64,000 nucleotides of DNA from positions 2,108,001 through 2,172,000 of the forward strand of contig NZ_CP117768.1 in the NCBI RefSeq assembly GCF_028623165.1. The letters are read 5' to 3'. The notes beneath the pieces were generated by a model, which saw nothing but the letters and a program-made list of their open reading frames with translations, was not told where the DNA came from and did no database searches. This document shows positions 8,474-17,286 of this stretch, piece by piece. Position 1 is the first letter of the stretch, and each line of letters starts with the position of its first letter. The position numbers and the translations under genes are program-made. Source of the stretch: Nostoc sp. UHCC 0926 (GTDB taxonomy: Bacteria > Cyanobacteriota > Cyanobacteriia > Cyanobacteriales > Nostocaceae).

Positions 8474-9667
8474 ATGACAACAAATAGTCACTTAATTTCA
8501 GGCGAAACATTTTTTTTCCCAGATAAGTTGGATATTTCTCAAGTCTCTGTTTCAGACGACGAGATTAACGAAAAATACAAGAAGGGAGAGATAAGAATTG
8601 TAACGGAACAAGCTCGTTATCCACTTGATAGTATAGAAACTATGCTTGACAGTAAAAAGTATATCCTAAATCCTGAATACCAGCGCAGAAAAAGGTGGGA
8701 TAATGCTCGAAAATCCCGTTTGATAGAATCATTTATAATGAATGTGCCGATTCCGCCTATCTTTCTTTATGAAGTAGATTACTCTATTTATGAAGTAATG
8801 GACGGACTGCAAAGGCTAACAGCTATTTATGATTTTTACAAAGGAAAATTTAACTTAGAAGGATTAGAATATTGGCAGGAACTTAACGGGCGAAATTATA
8901 AAAATTTACCCGAACAAATTAAAAGAGGAATAGATAGGCGTTATTTATCATCTATTGTATTGTTGCAGGAAACAGCAAAAAGCACAGAAGAAGCTGATTT
9001 TCTCAAGCAAATAGTTTTTGAAAGATTGAATAGTGGTGGAGAGAAACTAACTCCACAGGAAACAAGAAATGCCTTACACAATGGCAAGTTCAACCAATTG
9101 TGTATAAAACTTGCTGAAAATGACTCTTTTCGTAAAATGTGGAAACTACCTTTAGAATCCGAAGGAGAAGAAAAATTACTTGAAAGCGAATCTTATCGCC
9201 AAATGGTAGATGTTGAATTGGTTTTGCGATTCTTTGCTTATCGTCATATAGCTAATTTCAAATCCCCAGTGGATAAATTTTTAGATAACTATTTAAAGCA
9301 GGCAAATAGTTATCCAGATGAAACAATACAAAATCTGGGAAACCTTTTTAATGAAACTATTAATTTGATTTATTCTATATTTAGAGATTCAGCTTTTATA
9401 CCACCAAAAGAAAAGCGTGACAATAAAGCGCCATTAAAAACTATTTATGATCCATTGATGCAGGTGTTTGCAAATAATATTTCGCACAAGGAAAGTTTTC
9501 TCAACCATAGCAAATCCATACAAAGTACTTTATATTCAAATAAAGAATTGCTATACGTCAAGGAAGAAAACAATAGACTCCTTTTTGATGGGAGATACAA
9601 TAACAAAAAAGATGTAGAAGCACGTATAAAGTATTTTCATAACTTTCTGCAAGGTTATATATCCTAG
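8474..9667 (+). CDS. DUF262 (ParB/GmrS-like) domain protein
   Basis: Protein of 397 residues with the DUF262 hallmark motifs: NPEYQRRKRWDNARKSRLIES (66-86), VPIPPIFLYE (91-100) and DGLQRLTAI (110-118), the Q-R-x-x-x-W and D-G-x-Q-R-L signature of this ParB/sulfiredoxin-like fold. Members such as GmrS use the fold as an NTP-dependent module in modification-dependent restriction and other anti-phage systems. The C-terminal two thirds are helical, with no HNH nuclease domain apparent, so the protein may need a partner effector. The start ATG has GGAG 9 bp upstream. A HEPN-domain gene follows after 15 bp. Both genes are much more AT-rich than neighbouring housekeeping genes, which suggests horizontal acquisition. 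Confidence 0.82.
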   Translation: MTTNSHLISGETFFFPDKLDISQVSVSDDEINEKYKKGEIRIVTEQARYPLDSIETMLDSKKYILNPEYQRRKRWDNARKSRLIESFIMNVPIPPIFLYEVDYSIYEVMDGLQRLTAIYDFYKGKFNLEGLEYWQELNGRNYKNLPEQIKRGIDRRYLSSIVLLQETAKSTEEADFLKQIVFERLNSGGEKLTPQETRNALHNGKFNQLCIKLAENDSFRKMWKLPLESEGEEKLLESESYRQMVDVELVLRFFAYRHIANFKSPVDKFLDNYLKQANSYPDETIQNLGNLFNETINLIYSIFRDSAFIPPKEKRDNKAPLKTIYDPLMQVFANNISHKESFLNHSKSIQSTLYSNKELLYVKEENNRLLFDGRYNNKKDVEARIKYFHNFLQGYIS

Positions 9668-9682
9668 ACTTGGGTAGAAATT

Positions 9683-10750
9683 ATGAATACAACGTCATTG
9701 GAGAGCTTCCAAAAAGAAATAAATCAAATACGAGAATATTTTAAACATATTCAGTATGTGAATAATATGGTAGATAATACTGTGTCGCAGACTGAGAGCG
9801 AACAAATTAAATTGTCGCTAAGTACATTGATAGACCATCACAGAAGTTTTGGAACAGATAAAAAAATATTTGAGTACAAAGCATCTATTATTTCACTTTA
9901 TGGGCTGCTAGAAAAGTATGTAGAAATTTGGATTAAGGAATATCTTGATTCACTTTCCAGTTTATTAATCGAGTACAATCAAATAGATGAAAAAATTAGA
10001 AACAATCATTTTGAACTTTCTTTAAAACTAATAAATACTATTACAAGTAGAGAAAGTGCCAAATATCAGCATCTTACAAAAGAACAAGTTTTAGAAAAGC
10101 TTAATAAATGTATCGTAAATCCTATAAGTTACAAATTCAATACAGAAGCTTTTGTTCTGTCATCAGGGAATTTGAAGCACAAACAAATCGTAAAGCTATT
10201 TGAGCTTATAAATGTGAATTTGAATGAAGCATTAAAAAGAAATCAAACATTAATTGAATATTTCACAAATGAGAAGCAAATTAAAAATATAGCAAATGTA
10301 AAAACAGATACTTTATACAATACAATCAATGATTTAGTTGAAAGAAGAAATCAGATTGCTCATGGTTCAGAAGTATTAGATATTTTAAGCATATCTGAAT
10401 TAGAGCCTTATATCCAATTTTTAGAAAAATATTGCCAAGCTCTTTTAGAAACATTAGTTGAGAAATTTATTAAAAAAGAATCAATGTCTACATTTCAAAA
10501 AATCGAAAAAGTATTGCAAATATTTGGCAATCAAGTATTGGCGTTTGAAATCGAAAACTATACGATAAAAGTTGGAGATATGCTTATTATTGAAACAACA
10601 GAAGGTAACTTTTACAAAAAACCTATTTCGACAATTCAATTAAATAACGATTCATATATAGAACTTCTAATTACAGAAAAAACAAAGATTACTGTAAGTG
10701 TTGAGACTAAAATAAAAGAAAATCAAACATTTTATATAGTAAAGCAATAA
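9683..10750 (+). CDS. HEPN-domain protein (MAE_28990/MAE_18760-like), putative RNase effector
   Basis: Helical protein of 355 residues carrying the HEPN signature RNQIAHG at 222-228: arginine R222, polar N223 and catalytic-type H227 in Rx4H spacing. HEPN proteins with this motif are typically metal-independent RNases of toxin-antitoxin, abortive-infection and CRISPR systems. The sequence resembles the MAE_28990/MAE_18760 HEPN group. The last 75 residues (from about 285, FEIENYTIKVGDMLIIE) are beta-rich and look like a small translation-factor-type barrel, which is inference. It lies 15 bp downstream of the DUF262 gene, shares its AT-rich composition, and is presumably its functional partner. 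Whether it cleaves tRNA, mRNA or rRNA cannot be told. Confidence 0.75.
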   Translation: MNTTSLESFQKEINQIREYFKHIQYVNNMVDNTVSQTESEQIKLSLSTLIDHHRSFGTDKKIFEYKASIISLYGLLEKYVEIWIKEYLDSLSSLLIEYNQIDEKIRNNHFELSLKLINTITSRESAKYQHLTKEQVLEKLNKCIVNPISYKFNTEAFVLSSGNLKHKQIVKLFELINVNLNEALKRNQTLIEYFTNEKQIKNIANVKTDTLYNTINDLVERRNQIAHGSEVLDILSISELEPYIQFLEKYCQALLETLVEKFIKKESMSTFQKIEKVLQIFGNQVLAFEIENYTIKVGDMLIIETTEGNFYKKPISTIQLNNDSYIELLITEKTKITVSVETKIKENQTFYIVKQ

Positions 10751-11342
10751 TCCCAGCTACTAATACTTGTATTGCAGCTATTTTCTTGGAGAACATAAGA
10801 GGGTATAGATGTTAAGTTAAAGTTTGATGCTGCTTGAATTGGTGATTAAACGTGGATAGTTGCGCTCGCTATTGGGTTCGGGGTCAACTTGATGCCTGGT
10901 TTAGCTACTTACACTTATTTGCCTCAAAAACCCTTACTTGATATTTATCCCAAAGACTTACCTGCCCTTCCTTGTGCCGTTTTTTAGTTCATCAAACTCA
11001 CGTTAGTTTAACCTGCCACAATGCGTTCAAGAAAATACTGAACGTGAATCCGATCAACTTGACCTGATTTTGGACAGTACACCTGGATGTGTGTTAGAGG
11101 TCGTGCATAGATTGTAGGGGAAGCAGGGGAGAGAGGGAGAAATAACTAATGCCCAATACCCAATGCCCAATTTTTTCGATCGCCAGCTTATTGAACACGG
11201 CTTAATATACATTGGTCTGATCGGAATACCGGAGTTATCTGAAAACTTCTTGCTTGGTTAAATGGAATATGTGATACTCTAAAAATTATCAAAAAAGCAC
11301 GGTATTTATATCGAATTACCGTAGTTTAAAAGGACAGGACTC
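10751..11342. other. Intergenic region with a possible C-terminal gene fragment
   Basis: The spacer separates the DUF262-HEPN unit from ssuD. A plus-strand frame at 11022-11117 reads CVQENTERESDQLDLILDST and ends EVVHRL-stop. It is protein-like but unrecognised and has no start, so it may be a gene remnant. At about 11150-11172 there is a short tandem run of TGCCCAA/TACCCAA heptamers. The last 70 bp before ssuD are AT-rich and likely contain its promoter; the ribosome-binding site is AGGACAGG. Confidence 0.45.
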
Positions 11343-12503
11343 ATGCAGCTACTATGGTTCATCCCAACCCACGGCGACGGACGTTACCTTGCAACTGCTA
11401 CAGGCGGACGAGCAGTAAGCTTTTCTTATCTGCGGCAGATAGCCCAAGCGGTAGATGACCTTGGTTATACAGGGGCATTGCTGCCTACAGGACGTTCTTG
11501 CGAAGATGCTTGGATTGTAGCGTCAACGCTGGTATCACTGACGCGACAGATGCGTTTTTTGGTAGCGATTCGTCCCGGCTTGGTATCACCTGGGGTGGCA
11601 GCGCGGATGGCGGCGACCTTTGATCGCCTCTCTGGTGGACGGTTGCTGATTAATGTCGTGACAGGAGGCGATCCCGTAGAGTTGGCGGGAGATGGCTTGC
11701 ATTTGGATCACGATCAGCGCTATGAATTAACAGATGAATTTTTGACAGTATGGCGAGCGATCGCCAGTGGTGAACAAGTTAATCTTCAGGGCGACTATCT
11801 GAACATTCAGGATGGTAAGCTGCTGTTTCCACCCGTCCAGAAGCCATATCCGCCCTTGTGGTTTGGCGGTTCCTCTGCGATCGCCCAAAAAATCGCTGCC
11901 AAGCATGTAGATGTCTATCTAACTTGGGGCGAACCACCGGCGCAAGTAGCCGAGAAGATTGCATCGGCTCGCAGACTTGCTTTATCAGAAGGCCGGACTT
12001 TGCGGTTTGGGATTCGCCTACATGTGATTGTGCGCGAAACCGAGAGTGAAGCTTGGGATGCGGCGAATCAATTGATTAAGTATGTAGATGACGAGGCGAT
12101 CGCTAAAGCCCAAAAAGCTTATGCTCGGATGGATTCAGTTGGACAAAGCCGGATGACGCAATTACACCACGGTAATCGTGAGGCATTAGAGATTAGCCCG
12201 AACCTATGGGCGGGAGTCGGTTTGGTACGAGGTGGTGCGGGAACAGCCTTAGTAGGCGATCCTCAAACCGTAGCTGCCAGAATGTTGGAATATGCAGATT
12301 TAGGCATTGAGTCCTTTATCCTCTCTGGCTATCCCCACCTAGAGGAAGCTTATCGAGTCGCAGAACTTCTATTTCCCCATTTGCCTTTAGAGAATCTGCC
12401 AGCAGTGGAGAAGCAACATGTCTTGAGTCCATTTGGTGAGATTGTCGCAAATGAAGATTTCCCTAAGCAACAGCCTCAGCAAAGAGCTACGTCCATATCC
12501 TAG
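11343..12503 (+). CDS. ssuD: FMNH2-dependent alkanesulfonate monooxygenase
   Basis: SsuD, 386 residues. It cleaves alkanesulfonates to aldehyde and sulfite using reduced flavin, supplying sulfur when sulfate is scarce. This is a luciferase-like TIM-barrel enzyme. Visible are the opening [14 protein letters not shown], the active-site region GRSCEDAW (Cys near residue 52), [16 protein letters not shown], and [27 protein letters not shown]. Length and motifs match the family. It is the first gene of a three-gene operon ending with the flavin reductase ssuE that would feed it FMNH2. No ssuABC transporter is next to it. Confidence 0.95.
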   Translation: MQLLWFIPTHGDGRYLATATGGRAVSFSYLRQIAQAVDDLGYTGALLPTGRSCEDAWIVASTLVSLTRQMRFLVAIRPGLVSPGVAARMAATFDRLSGGRLLINVVTGGDPVELAGDGLHLDHDQRYELTDEFLTVWRAIASGEQVNLQGDYLNIQDGKLLFPPVQKPYPPLWFGGSSAIAQKIAAKHVDVYLTWGEPPAQVAEKIASARRLALSEGRTLRFGIRLHVIVRETESEAWDAANQLIKYVDDEAIAKAQKAYARMDSVGQSRMTQLHHGNREALEISPNLWAGVGLVRGGAGTALVGDPQTVAARMLEYADLGIESFILSGYPHLEEAYRVAELLFPHLPLENLPAVEKQHVLSPFGEIVANEDFPKQQPQQRATSIS

Positions 12504-12530
12504 TAGATAAGAACTAGGAAATTACCAACC

Positions 12531-13148
12531 ATGTTGCACCAACAAATTGACCAAAAGATTTCTGAAAAAGAAGCGTGGGCATTGCGTCGTCAGTTGGGGA
12601 TACCTAACAATAAACGCTTGTGGGTGCTAACTTGCATGGACGAACGTTTACCTGTGGACAAAGCATTAGGAATTGGTGAAGGAGATGCTCATATTTTCCG
12701 TAATGCCGGGGGGTTAGTTACGGATGATGCTATTCGGTCAGCAATGTTAACTACACAGTTTTTTGGCACAAGAGAAATCATCGTCATTAACCATACCGAA
12801 TGTGGCATGATGACAGCATCAGGAGACTTTCTCAGTGAGGTATTGCGAAACCAAGGTATTGACGTGGATCAAGTTACGATCGATCCTGCTTTGCCAGAGT
12901 TGAAGCTATCAAAAGGCGTTTTTTCCAAATGGATCAAAACGTTTACCGATGTGGACAAAATCTGCACACAGCAGGTGGAATTGCTGCGTAATTCTCCTTT
13001 AATTCCCCAGGATGTAGTTATTCATGGTTACATCTGGGAAGTAGAGAGTATGAGTTTGCGCCGTCCCTACAAACGTCTGAGTGAAAAGGTCAACACAGCA
13101 GAAGCTATGAAGACCAAAACCACAAAATACACTGAACCCGTTTTATAA
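12531..13148 (+). CDS. Beta-carbonic-anhydrase-like zinc protein in the ssu operon
   Basis: Protein of 205 residues with the beta-carbonic anhydrase metal site: C35-x-D37-x-R39 (LTCMDERL), H88 and C91 (NHTECGMM), and the FRNAGG motif (57-61). The Cys-His-Cys zinc ligands and Asp-Arg dyad are all present, so it should be catalytically competent. The family includes carbonic anhydrases and the related COS and CS2 hydrolases. Its position between ssuD (27 bp before) and ssuE (17 bp after) suggests a role connected with sulfonate sulfur, perhaps bicarbonate supply or hydrolysis of a C1-sulfur by-product; that is inference. It is not the carboxysomal CcaA type. Confidence 0.85.
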   Translation: MLHQQIDQKISEKEAWALRRQLGIPNNKRLWVLTCMDERLPVDKALGIGEGDAHIFRNAGGLVTDDAIRSAMLTTQFFGTREIIVINHTECGMMTASGDFLSEVLRNQGIDVDQVTIDPALPELKLSKGVFSKWIKTFTDVDKICTQQVELLRNSPLIPQDVVIHGYIWEVESMSLRRPYKRLSEKVNTAEAMKTKTTKYTEPVL

Positions 13149-13165
13149 ATTGGGAGTTCAATTGA

Positions 13166-13732
13166 ATGACAAATATTTTAGCGATCGCTGGTAGTCCAAC
13201 TCATCCCTCTAGAACCTATGGTGTTGTCGAATACACTGCCAAGCTTTTACAACAAGAAGGCTTGCATGTAGACATTATTTCAGTTCGGGATTTGCCTGCT
13301 GAAGATTTAGTTTTTGGACGATACGACAGTCCTGCTTTGGAACAGCCAAAAGATTTGCTAGCAAAGGCAGATGGTGTGATTATTGCCACCCCAATCTACA
13401 AAGCTGCTTACACAGGAGTGCTCAAAACATTTCTAGATTTGCTGCCACAAAAATCATTGACAGGTAAACCCGTGTTACCAATTGCCCTTGGTGGGACGCT
13501 GGCTCACTTATTGGCAATTGAATATGCTCTTAAACCTGTTTTATCTGAATTAGGAGCGCGGCATATCCTAGCTACTATTTATGCGGTAGACAAACAAATT
13601 CAACGACAAGCTGATAACAGTGTGGTGTTAGATGAGGAAATTGAGCAAAGACTCAAAGACGTTCTCAAGGAATTTGTTAAAGCTGTAGAATATGATGCCG
13701 CAGCGCCTCAAGAATTGGCTCATGCCAATTAA
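13166..13732 (+). CDS. ssuE: NAD(P)H-dependent FMN reductase SsuE
   Basis: Flavodoxin-fold flavin reductase of 188 residues supplying FMNH2 to SsuD. It shows the N-terminal FMN phosphate loop AIAGSPTHPSRT (6-17), GVIIATPIYKAAYTGVLKTF (about 72-91, the family signature) and LPIALGGTLAHLLAIEYALK. It closes the ssuD-CA-ssuE operon. The start ATG overlaps no neighbour. Length agrees with SsuE (about 190). Confidence 0.94.
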   Translation: MTNILAIAGSPTHPSRTYGVVEYTAKLLQQEGLHVDIISVRDLPAEDLVFGRYDSPALEQPKDLLAKADGVIIATPIYKAAYTGVLKTFLDLLPQKSLTGKPVLPIALGGTLAHLLAIEYALKPVLSELGARHILATIYAVDKQIQRQADNSVVLDEEIEQRLKDVLKEFVKAVEYDAAAPQELAHAN

Positions 13733-13933
13733 CTAATCAAGTTTATACCTCCGTTTACTTGTAGCAGAGGGGTAGTTTTTACCCATCTGCTACTTTTCTT
13801 TAAAATTACTCTCAGAAATTACACTTTTATAACGATATTTAAATGAATAGACTACGCCTAAACCTCGCTTCCATTCCTCTCTAGTTTATTCAACTAACAC
13901 CGCTATAATTTTTGATTTTTCCCATATATAGCT

Positions 13934-14141
13934 CAATACAGTTCAGTTAAGCATTTTTATCCTTCTCTCTGTGTTCTCAGCGCGGCAGTTGCTTCTCCTA
14001 AGGGAGACGCGCAAGGGACAAGTCTCTTAACCGCAAGGGCGCACTGCCTTGCCTCTGCGGTACCCTGCGGGAAGCCGCTTTGCGTCTACGTTAAAAAAAT
14101 TGACTTTGATAAAGAGTTTTAACCTTAACCCAAGCGTATTG
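13934..14141. mobile_element. MITE copy A (208 bp) with 10-bp target duplication
   Basis: The element runs from CAATACAGTTCAGTTAAG (13934) to CTTAACCCAAGCGTATTG (ending 14141), imperfect inverted repeats. It is flanked by perfect direct repeats ATATATAGCT at 13924-13933 and 14142-14151. The interior is GC-rich and palindromic (CTCCTAAGGGAGACGCG, TACCCTGCGGGAAGC) and ends with GCGTCTACGTTAAAAAAATTG. The closely related copy B is at 21333-21541. No transposase lies within it. Confidence 0.8.
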
Positions 14142-14166
14142 ATATATAGCTATTCTAATTTGAATG

Positions 14167-14266
14167 AGATACAAGGTAGGACATGGCAATGCCGTGTTTT
14201 ACCTTGTATCTGTATTTATCTGTGGTTAATTATTTTTTCTGTACCTTACCCATGCGGAAACGCCAT
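14167..14266 (-). repeat. Dispersed repeat, inverted copy of one at 26057-26138
   Basis: Reading the minus strand gives CATGGGTAAGGTACAGAAAA, then AATAATTAACCACAGATAAA and ACAGATACAAGGTA. The same string, with scattered substitutions, is at 26057-26138 on the plus strand. Within this copy GATACAAGGTA (14168-14178) pairs with TACCTTGTATC (14200-14210), an 11-bp stem. It lies directly downstream of tenA and may act as its transcript end. Confidence 0.7.
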
Positions 14267-14342
14267 AGCGGCGGAACGTTCCTCTGGAAGAGTTGGGAAG
14301 AATTTGTCTAGGCTATTTTTGAGCAAATAATAACAGCAGTTT

Positions 14343-14963
14343 TTAACACTCCCACGCAGCCTGAAAAAAGTCGCGTTCGCAAAACATAGCATAACGATAG
14401 GTTGAATGTACAACAGAATTAGTAGTGGCATAATTGTCAACCAAACTTTCTAATTGTTGTGTTGGTTGTTGAAAGTCTGCGCTGCTATAAGTACGAATCC
14501 AGTCTGCATATTGATGATTAGGAATGCCGTTATCAGCTAACTGTTCTCCCAAAAAGGCATACAAACGCATACACGGAGACATCGCCGCAGCAGTTAAACC
14601 CACATCTTTACCCCAAGCAGTTGCTAACAAAAAGTCAGTATAGCGGCGGGTGGTGGCTCCTGGTTCCACAGAATCCAAATTGATTCCCCACTGGGAAGCA
14701 TAGCCACTATGCATCCGCAGTTCTTCTAAAGCTTCACTAGCTAGGTTATGAAATGTGGTGAAACCTAACCAGTCTGGTGCTTTAGCTGCGGCGATACTAT
14801 ACGCACGGGCAAAAGCTTCTAAGAAAAAAGCATCTTGCCCTACGTAGTAAGCAAATTTCGCCTGCTCAAGAGTACCATCGCCAATGCCTTGAACGAAAGG
14901 ATGCTTTAGGCAAGCTTGGGCTAAGTCTTGATTTGCTGCCCATAATTCGTTAGATAAAGTCAT
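14343..14963 (-). CDS. tenA: TenA/thiaminase II family protein
   Basis: All-helical TenA-family enzyme of 206 residues, which salvages the thiamin pyrimidine by hydrolysing aminomethyl- or formylaminopyrimidines. Residues matching the family active site are D44 (YYVGQDAFFL), Y/F positions around 47, C131 (MSPCMRLY) and E196 (CERDFF), placing it in the TenA_C (cysteine) class. The start ATG is immediately preceded (reading the gene) by a tandem heptamer run. No other thi gene is adjacent, and no TPP riboswitch was recognised in the short leader. Confidence 0.88.
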   Translation of the reverse strand: MTLSNELWAANQDLAQACLKHPFVQGIGDGTLEQAKFAYYVGQDAFFLEAFARAYSIAAAKAPDWLGFTTFHNLASEALEELRMHSGYASQWGINLDSVEPGATTRRYTDFLLATAWGKDVGLTAAAMSPCMRLYAFLGEQLADNGIPNHQYADWIRTYSSADFQQPTQQLESLVDNYATTNSVVHSTYRYAMFCERDFFQAAWEC

Positions 14964-14965
14964 TT

Positions 14966-14993
14966 ATTATTTGTCATTTGTCATTTGTCATCT
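14966..14993. repeat. Tandem heptamer repeat (TCATTTG)n
   Basis: Three to four consecutive copies of TCATTTG abut the tenA start. Short and long tandemly repeated heptamers of this type are characteristic of heterocystous cyanobacteria. Confidence 0.8.
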
Positions 14994-15026
14994 GTTATTA
15001 TCCCTCTGTTCTGTGAACTCTCCCCC

Positions 15027-15797
15027 TCAAAAAGGTAAGAACTGAAGCAAGACTGAGCCAAGACTTCCCAAAAAGTCAACAAAACTGGGGCTACCAGCGC
15101 TTACCTTCTCATTTACCGGTGTTTGCAGTTCTTTAATAAAAGCCTGAGCTGTTTGCGTTCCAGCGGTATTGTTTTGGGATGTAAACAATTTTTCAGCAAC
15201 TTGGGCATCTTTGAATGCACCTTGTCTATCCAGTATTTGGTAACAGGCAACACCACGAGCTAAATAAGCACCCGCATATTCTGGTTTAATAGCGATCGCC
15301 TGATTAAAATAACTGATTGCTTGCTGTTGGTTACCTTTTTGTGCTTCTGCTACACCCAAAGCATAAAATTCTTCTGGTGAAGCAATTTGTGATGGTATAC
15401 CAACTGCACCTTGGAAGTTAGCGCCATTTAAGTAAGCACCAGTCAGTTCTGCATTTGCTAGATAGGTATTTCTTAAATCAGCACCCGCCAAATTTGCCCC
15501 ACTAAATTTAGTTTGGCTTAGGTTAACACCAAATAAACTCGCGCCACTCAAGTTTGCACCCCGTAAATCAGCACCGCTCAAGTTTGCCCGACTGAGGTTA
15601 GCACCTGTGAGATTAGCACCACTCAAATTGGCTCCAGATAAGTCAGCCATCACTAAACCTGCACTGGTTAAATCACAGTTTTGACATTGTTTAGTTGCCA
15701 ATAACTGTCTAACGTGTTCAGAATTTGCTGCTTGTACGGTTGTTGTCAAACTAATCGTGGTTAAAAAGGCAGCTATGACTAGAATTTGGTTTTTCAT
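15027..15797 (-). CDS. Secreted pentapeptide-repeat protein with TPR domain
   Basis: Start chosen at the ATG at 15797 (MKNQILVIAAFLTTISLTTT), which puts a clean signal peptide ending VQA-A at the N-terminus; an in-frame TTG 24 bp earlier is less likely. The mature part has a CQNC pair, then about 18 pentapeptide repeats of the A(D/N)LxG type forming a right-handed beta-helix. A TPR-like pair of helices follows (EFYALGVAEAQKGNQQQAIS, then YFNQAIAIKPEYAGAYLARG). The C-terminus is hydrophobic. Exported proteins of this build are common in cyanobacteria but their roles are mostly unknown. Length is 256 residues. Confidence 0.85.
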   Translation of the reverse strand: MKNQILVIAAFLTTISLTTTVQAANSEHVRQLLATKQCQNCDLTSAGLVMADLSGANLSGANLTGANLSRANLSGADLRGANLSGASLFGVNLSQTKFSGANLAGADLRNTYLANAELTGAYLNGANFQGAVGIPSQIASPEEFYALGVAEAQKGNQQQAISYFNQAIAIKPEYAGAYLARGVACYQILDRQGAFKDAQVAEKLFTSQNNTAGTQTAQAFIKELQTPVNEKVSAGSPSFVDFLGSLGSVLLQFLPF

Positions 15798-16230
15798 ATT
15801 CGCGTAATATTTATTACTCAATATTCAACATTAACTGAGACGGATTTATACCTCAGCCTATGATATGAGCAATCTGAACAGTTTGCCCTCTGTAGTTGCC
15901 TATATCACTTGTAAATTTGAGTAAACACTCACTGGTTATGCAAGTTCACTATCTTCTAATTATTTATGCCTAGCTACTTATTTGTTCTTCAGGGGTCAGA
16001 CCTTAACCTTGCTGTAATACTTTTTGATAATTAGACATAAAATTTACACTTCTACTTCTTTGGACTTTAAGTCATCTTGATTTTACAAAGAAGTGATCTC
16101 TAACGCCGCTATGCGTCTGTGCCTGGTGCTAATGTCATCTCACTCAGGAGTAAAAACAGAGATTTGCTCGTGTATGCCCTGATTTTAAATAAATATGAGA
16201 CTATAGAAACATTAAGACAGTCAGAAAAAC
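15798..16230. other. Intergenic, divergent promoter region
   Basis: AT-rich spacer of about 430 bp between the divergently transcribed pentapeptide gene and hicA. No gene-like frame and no striking repeat. It presumably contains promoters for both directions, but no confident -35/-10 pair could be chosen. Confidence 0.4.
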
Positions 16231-16497
16231 GTGAGTCAGCAAGACAAACTCTTAGAAAAAATCCTCTCTGGGACTTCTGATACAGACATCCCTTTCGCAC
16301 AACTGTGGCAACTCTTATATACACTAGGCTTTGATGAACGGATTCGTGGCGATCATCGGATTTTTGTCAAAGCCGATGTTGAGGAAATATTGAACCTACA
16401 ACATAAGAGAGGAAAAGCCAAAAGCTATCAAATTAAACAAGTTCGTGCAGTAATTATCAAGTATAAGCTAGGAAGTAAAAATGATATTTCGTTATGA
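16231..16497 (+). CDS. hicA: HicA-type mRNA interferase toxin
   Basis: HicA-like toxin of 88 residues (double-stranded RNA-binding-like fold). The core LWQLLYTLGFDERIRGDHRIF (about 26-46) contains the GxHxxF motif, with the histidine H42 expected to be catalytic. The start is GTG at 16231; N-terminal residues 1-20 form an extra helix compared with the shortest HicA proteins. It overlaps hicB by 17 bp, the usual translational coupling. HicA cleaves mRNAs during stress unless bound by HicB. Confidence 0.85.
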   Translation: MSQQDKLLEKILSGTSDTDIPFAQLWQLLYTLGFDERIRGDHRIFVKADVEEILNLQHKRGKAKSYQIKQVRAVIIKYKLGSKNDISL

Positions 16498-16693
16498 AAT
16501 TATTCTCTACTGGAGTGAATTAGATCAAGCCTTTATTGCTGAAGTACCAGAATTATCAGGCTGTACTGCTGACGGCGAGACTTATCAAGAAGCCCTGCAC
16601 AATGTAGAAGTAGTTGTGCAGGAATGGATAGAAACAGCTAAGGATTTAGGGCGTCCAGTTCCTGAACCTAGACCGCGTTTGATGTACATCTAA
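16481..16693 (+). CDS. hicB: HicB-type antitoxin
   Basis: HicB of 70 residues with the partial RNase-H fold core: YEIILYWSELDQAFIAEVPE, LSGCTADGETYQEAL and VEVVVQEWIETAKDLGRPVP, all standard for the short HicB type. No C-terminal DNA-binding domain is present, so autoregulation would have to be done some other way. It overlaps the end of hicA, and the pair forms a complete type II toxin-antitoxin unit. Confidence 0.9.
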   Translation: MIFRYEIILYWSELDQAFIAEVPELSGCTADGETYQEALHNVEVVVQEWIETAKDLGRPVPEPRPRLMYI

Positions 16694-16999
16694 TTGATAC
16701 ACAAGCCAAGAGCAACTGATTTTTTAGCATCATCATAAATGTAGGACTCCTATTTGATTTTTGAACAAGACTACGAGACAATACGTAGGAGGATAAGTGA
16801 TACAATTGGGTTAATCGTCCATCTTGGCATATGCGTAAAACCATTTGAGTGAAGCGGTGTTACCAGCAAATAGAAAGCTACGACAACAATTAAAAGCAGA
16901 TTTAGATGGACTGACAAAAATTCCAGATTACTCTGAAAGATATTAAAGCCAGACAGTACACCCTTTTTTTAGCCCTGCTCCCTCTACTCTCTTTCTTCA
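16694..16999. other. Intergenic region with an orphan IS-like end
   Basis: Between hicB and nblA. TAGGACTCCTATTTGATTTT (start of a 23-bp identical stretch, 16742-16764) occurs again, inverted, at 27150-27172, and looks like a solitary insertion-element end. A short frame at 16857-16946 reads VLPANRKLRQQLKADLDGLT and stops after another nine residues; it is protein-like but has no recognised family. Confidence 0.5.
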
Positions 17000-17167
17000 C
17001 TACTTAGACTTTAGTAATTGCTGGTACATTACTTCCCGAATGAGCATTTCCTTATACAGCATGAGTAAAGACTGCTTGGCTTCTTCACAAGACAACGTCT
17101 GCACTTTGTCGGCAAAGCTTCGGATCGTAAATTCTTGCTCTAAAGATAATTTAAATGATTGATTCAT
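17000..17167 (-). CDS. nblA: Phycobilisome degradation protein NblA
   Basis: Small protein of 55 residues, starting MNQSFKLSLEQEFTIRSFAD and containing LLMLYKEMLIREVMYQQLLK, the conserved NblA core. NblA acts as an adaptor that marks phycobilisomes for Clp-mediated breakdown during nitrogen starvation. The ATG is preceded by AGGAG at good spacing. The protein is at the short end of the family (about 55-65). It lies alone on the minus strand between hicB and the NACHT remnant, with a long AT-rich leader that contains a palindromic NtcA-like box. Confidence 0.92.
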   Translation of the reverse strand: MNQSFKLSLEQEFTIRSFADKVQTLSCEEAKQSLLMLYKEMLIREVMYQQLLKSK

Positions 17168-17286
17168 TATTGGCTCCTATGCCTAATTAAGTCGAAAACT
17201 ATAAGGTTAATGAGAATAGGCTTGTTACATTGGTTGTAGTAAAAAATTATTCGAGATATAAAATGTAAATAAGTTTTCAATCTCTA

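Noticed and set aside
14049-14330. 93-codon frame between ssuE and tenA
   Set aside because: It begins in MITE copy A and passes through a dispersed repeat; not a gene.
14964-15026. TPP riboswitch before tenA
   Set aside because: The space is short and filled by heptamer repeats; no CTGAGA-type motif.
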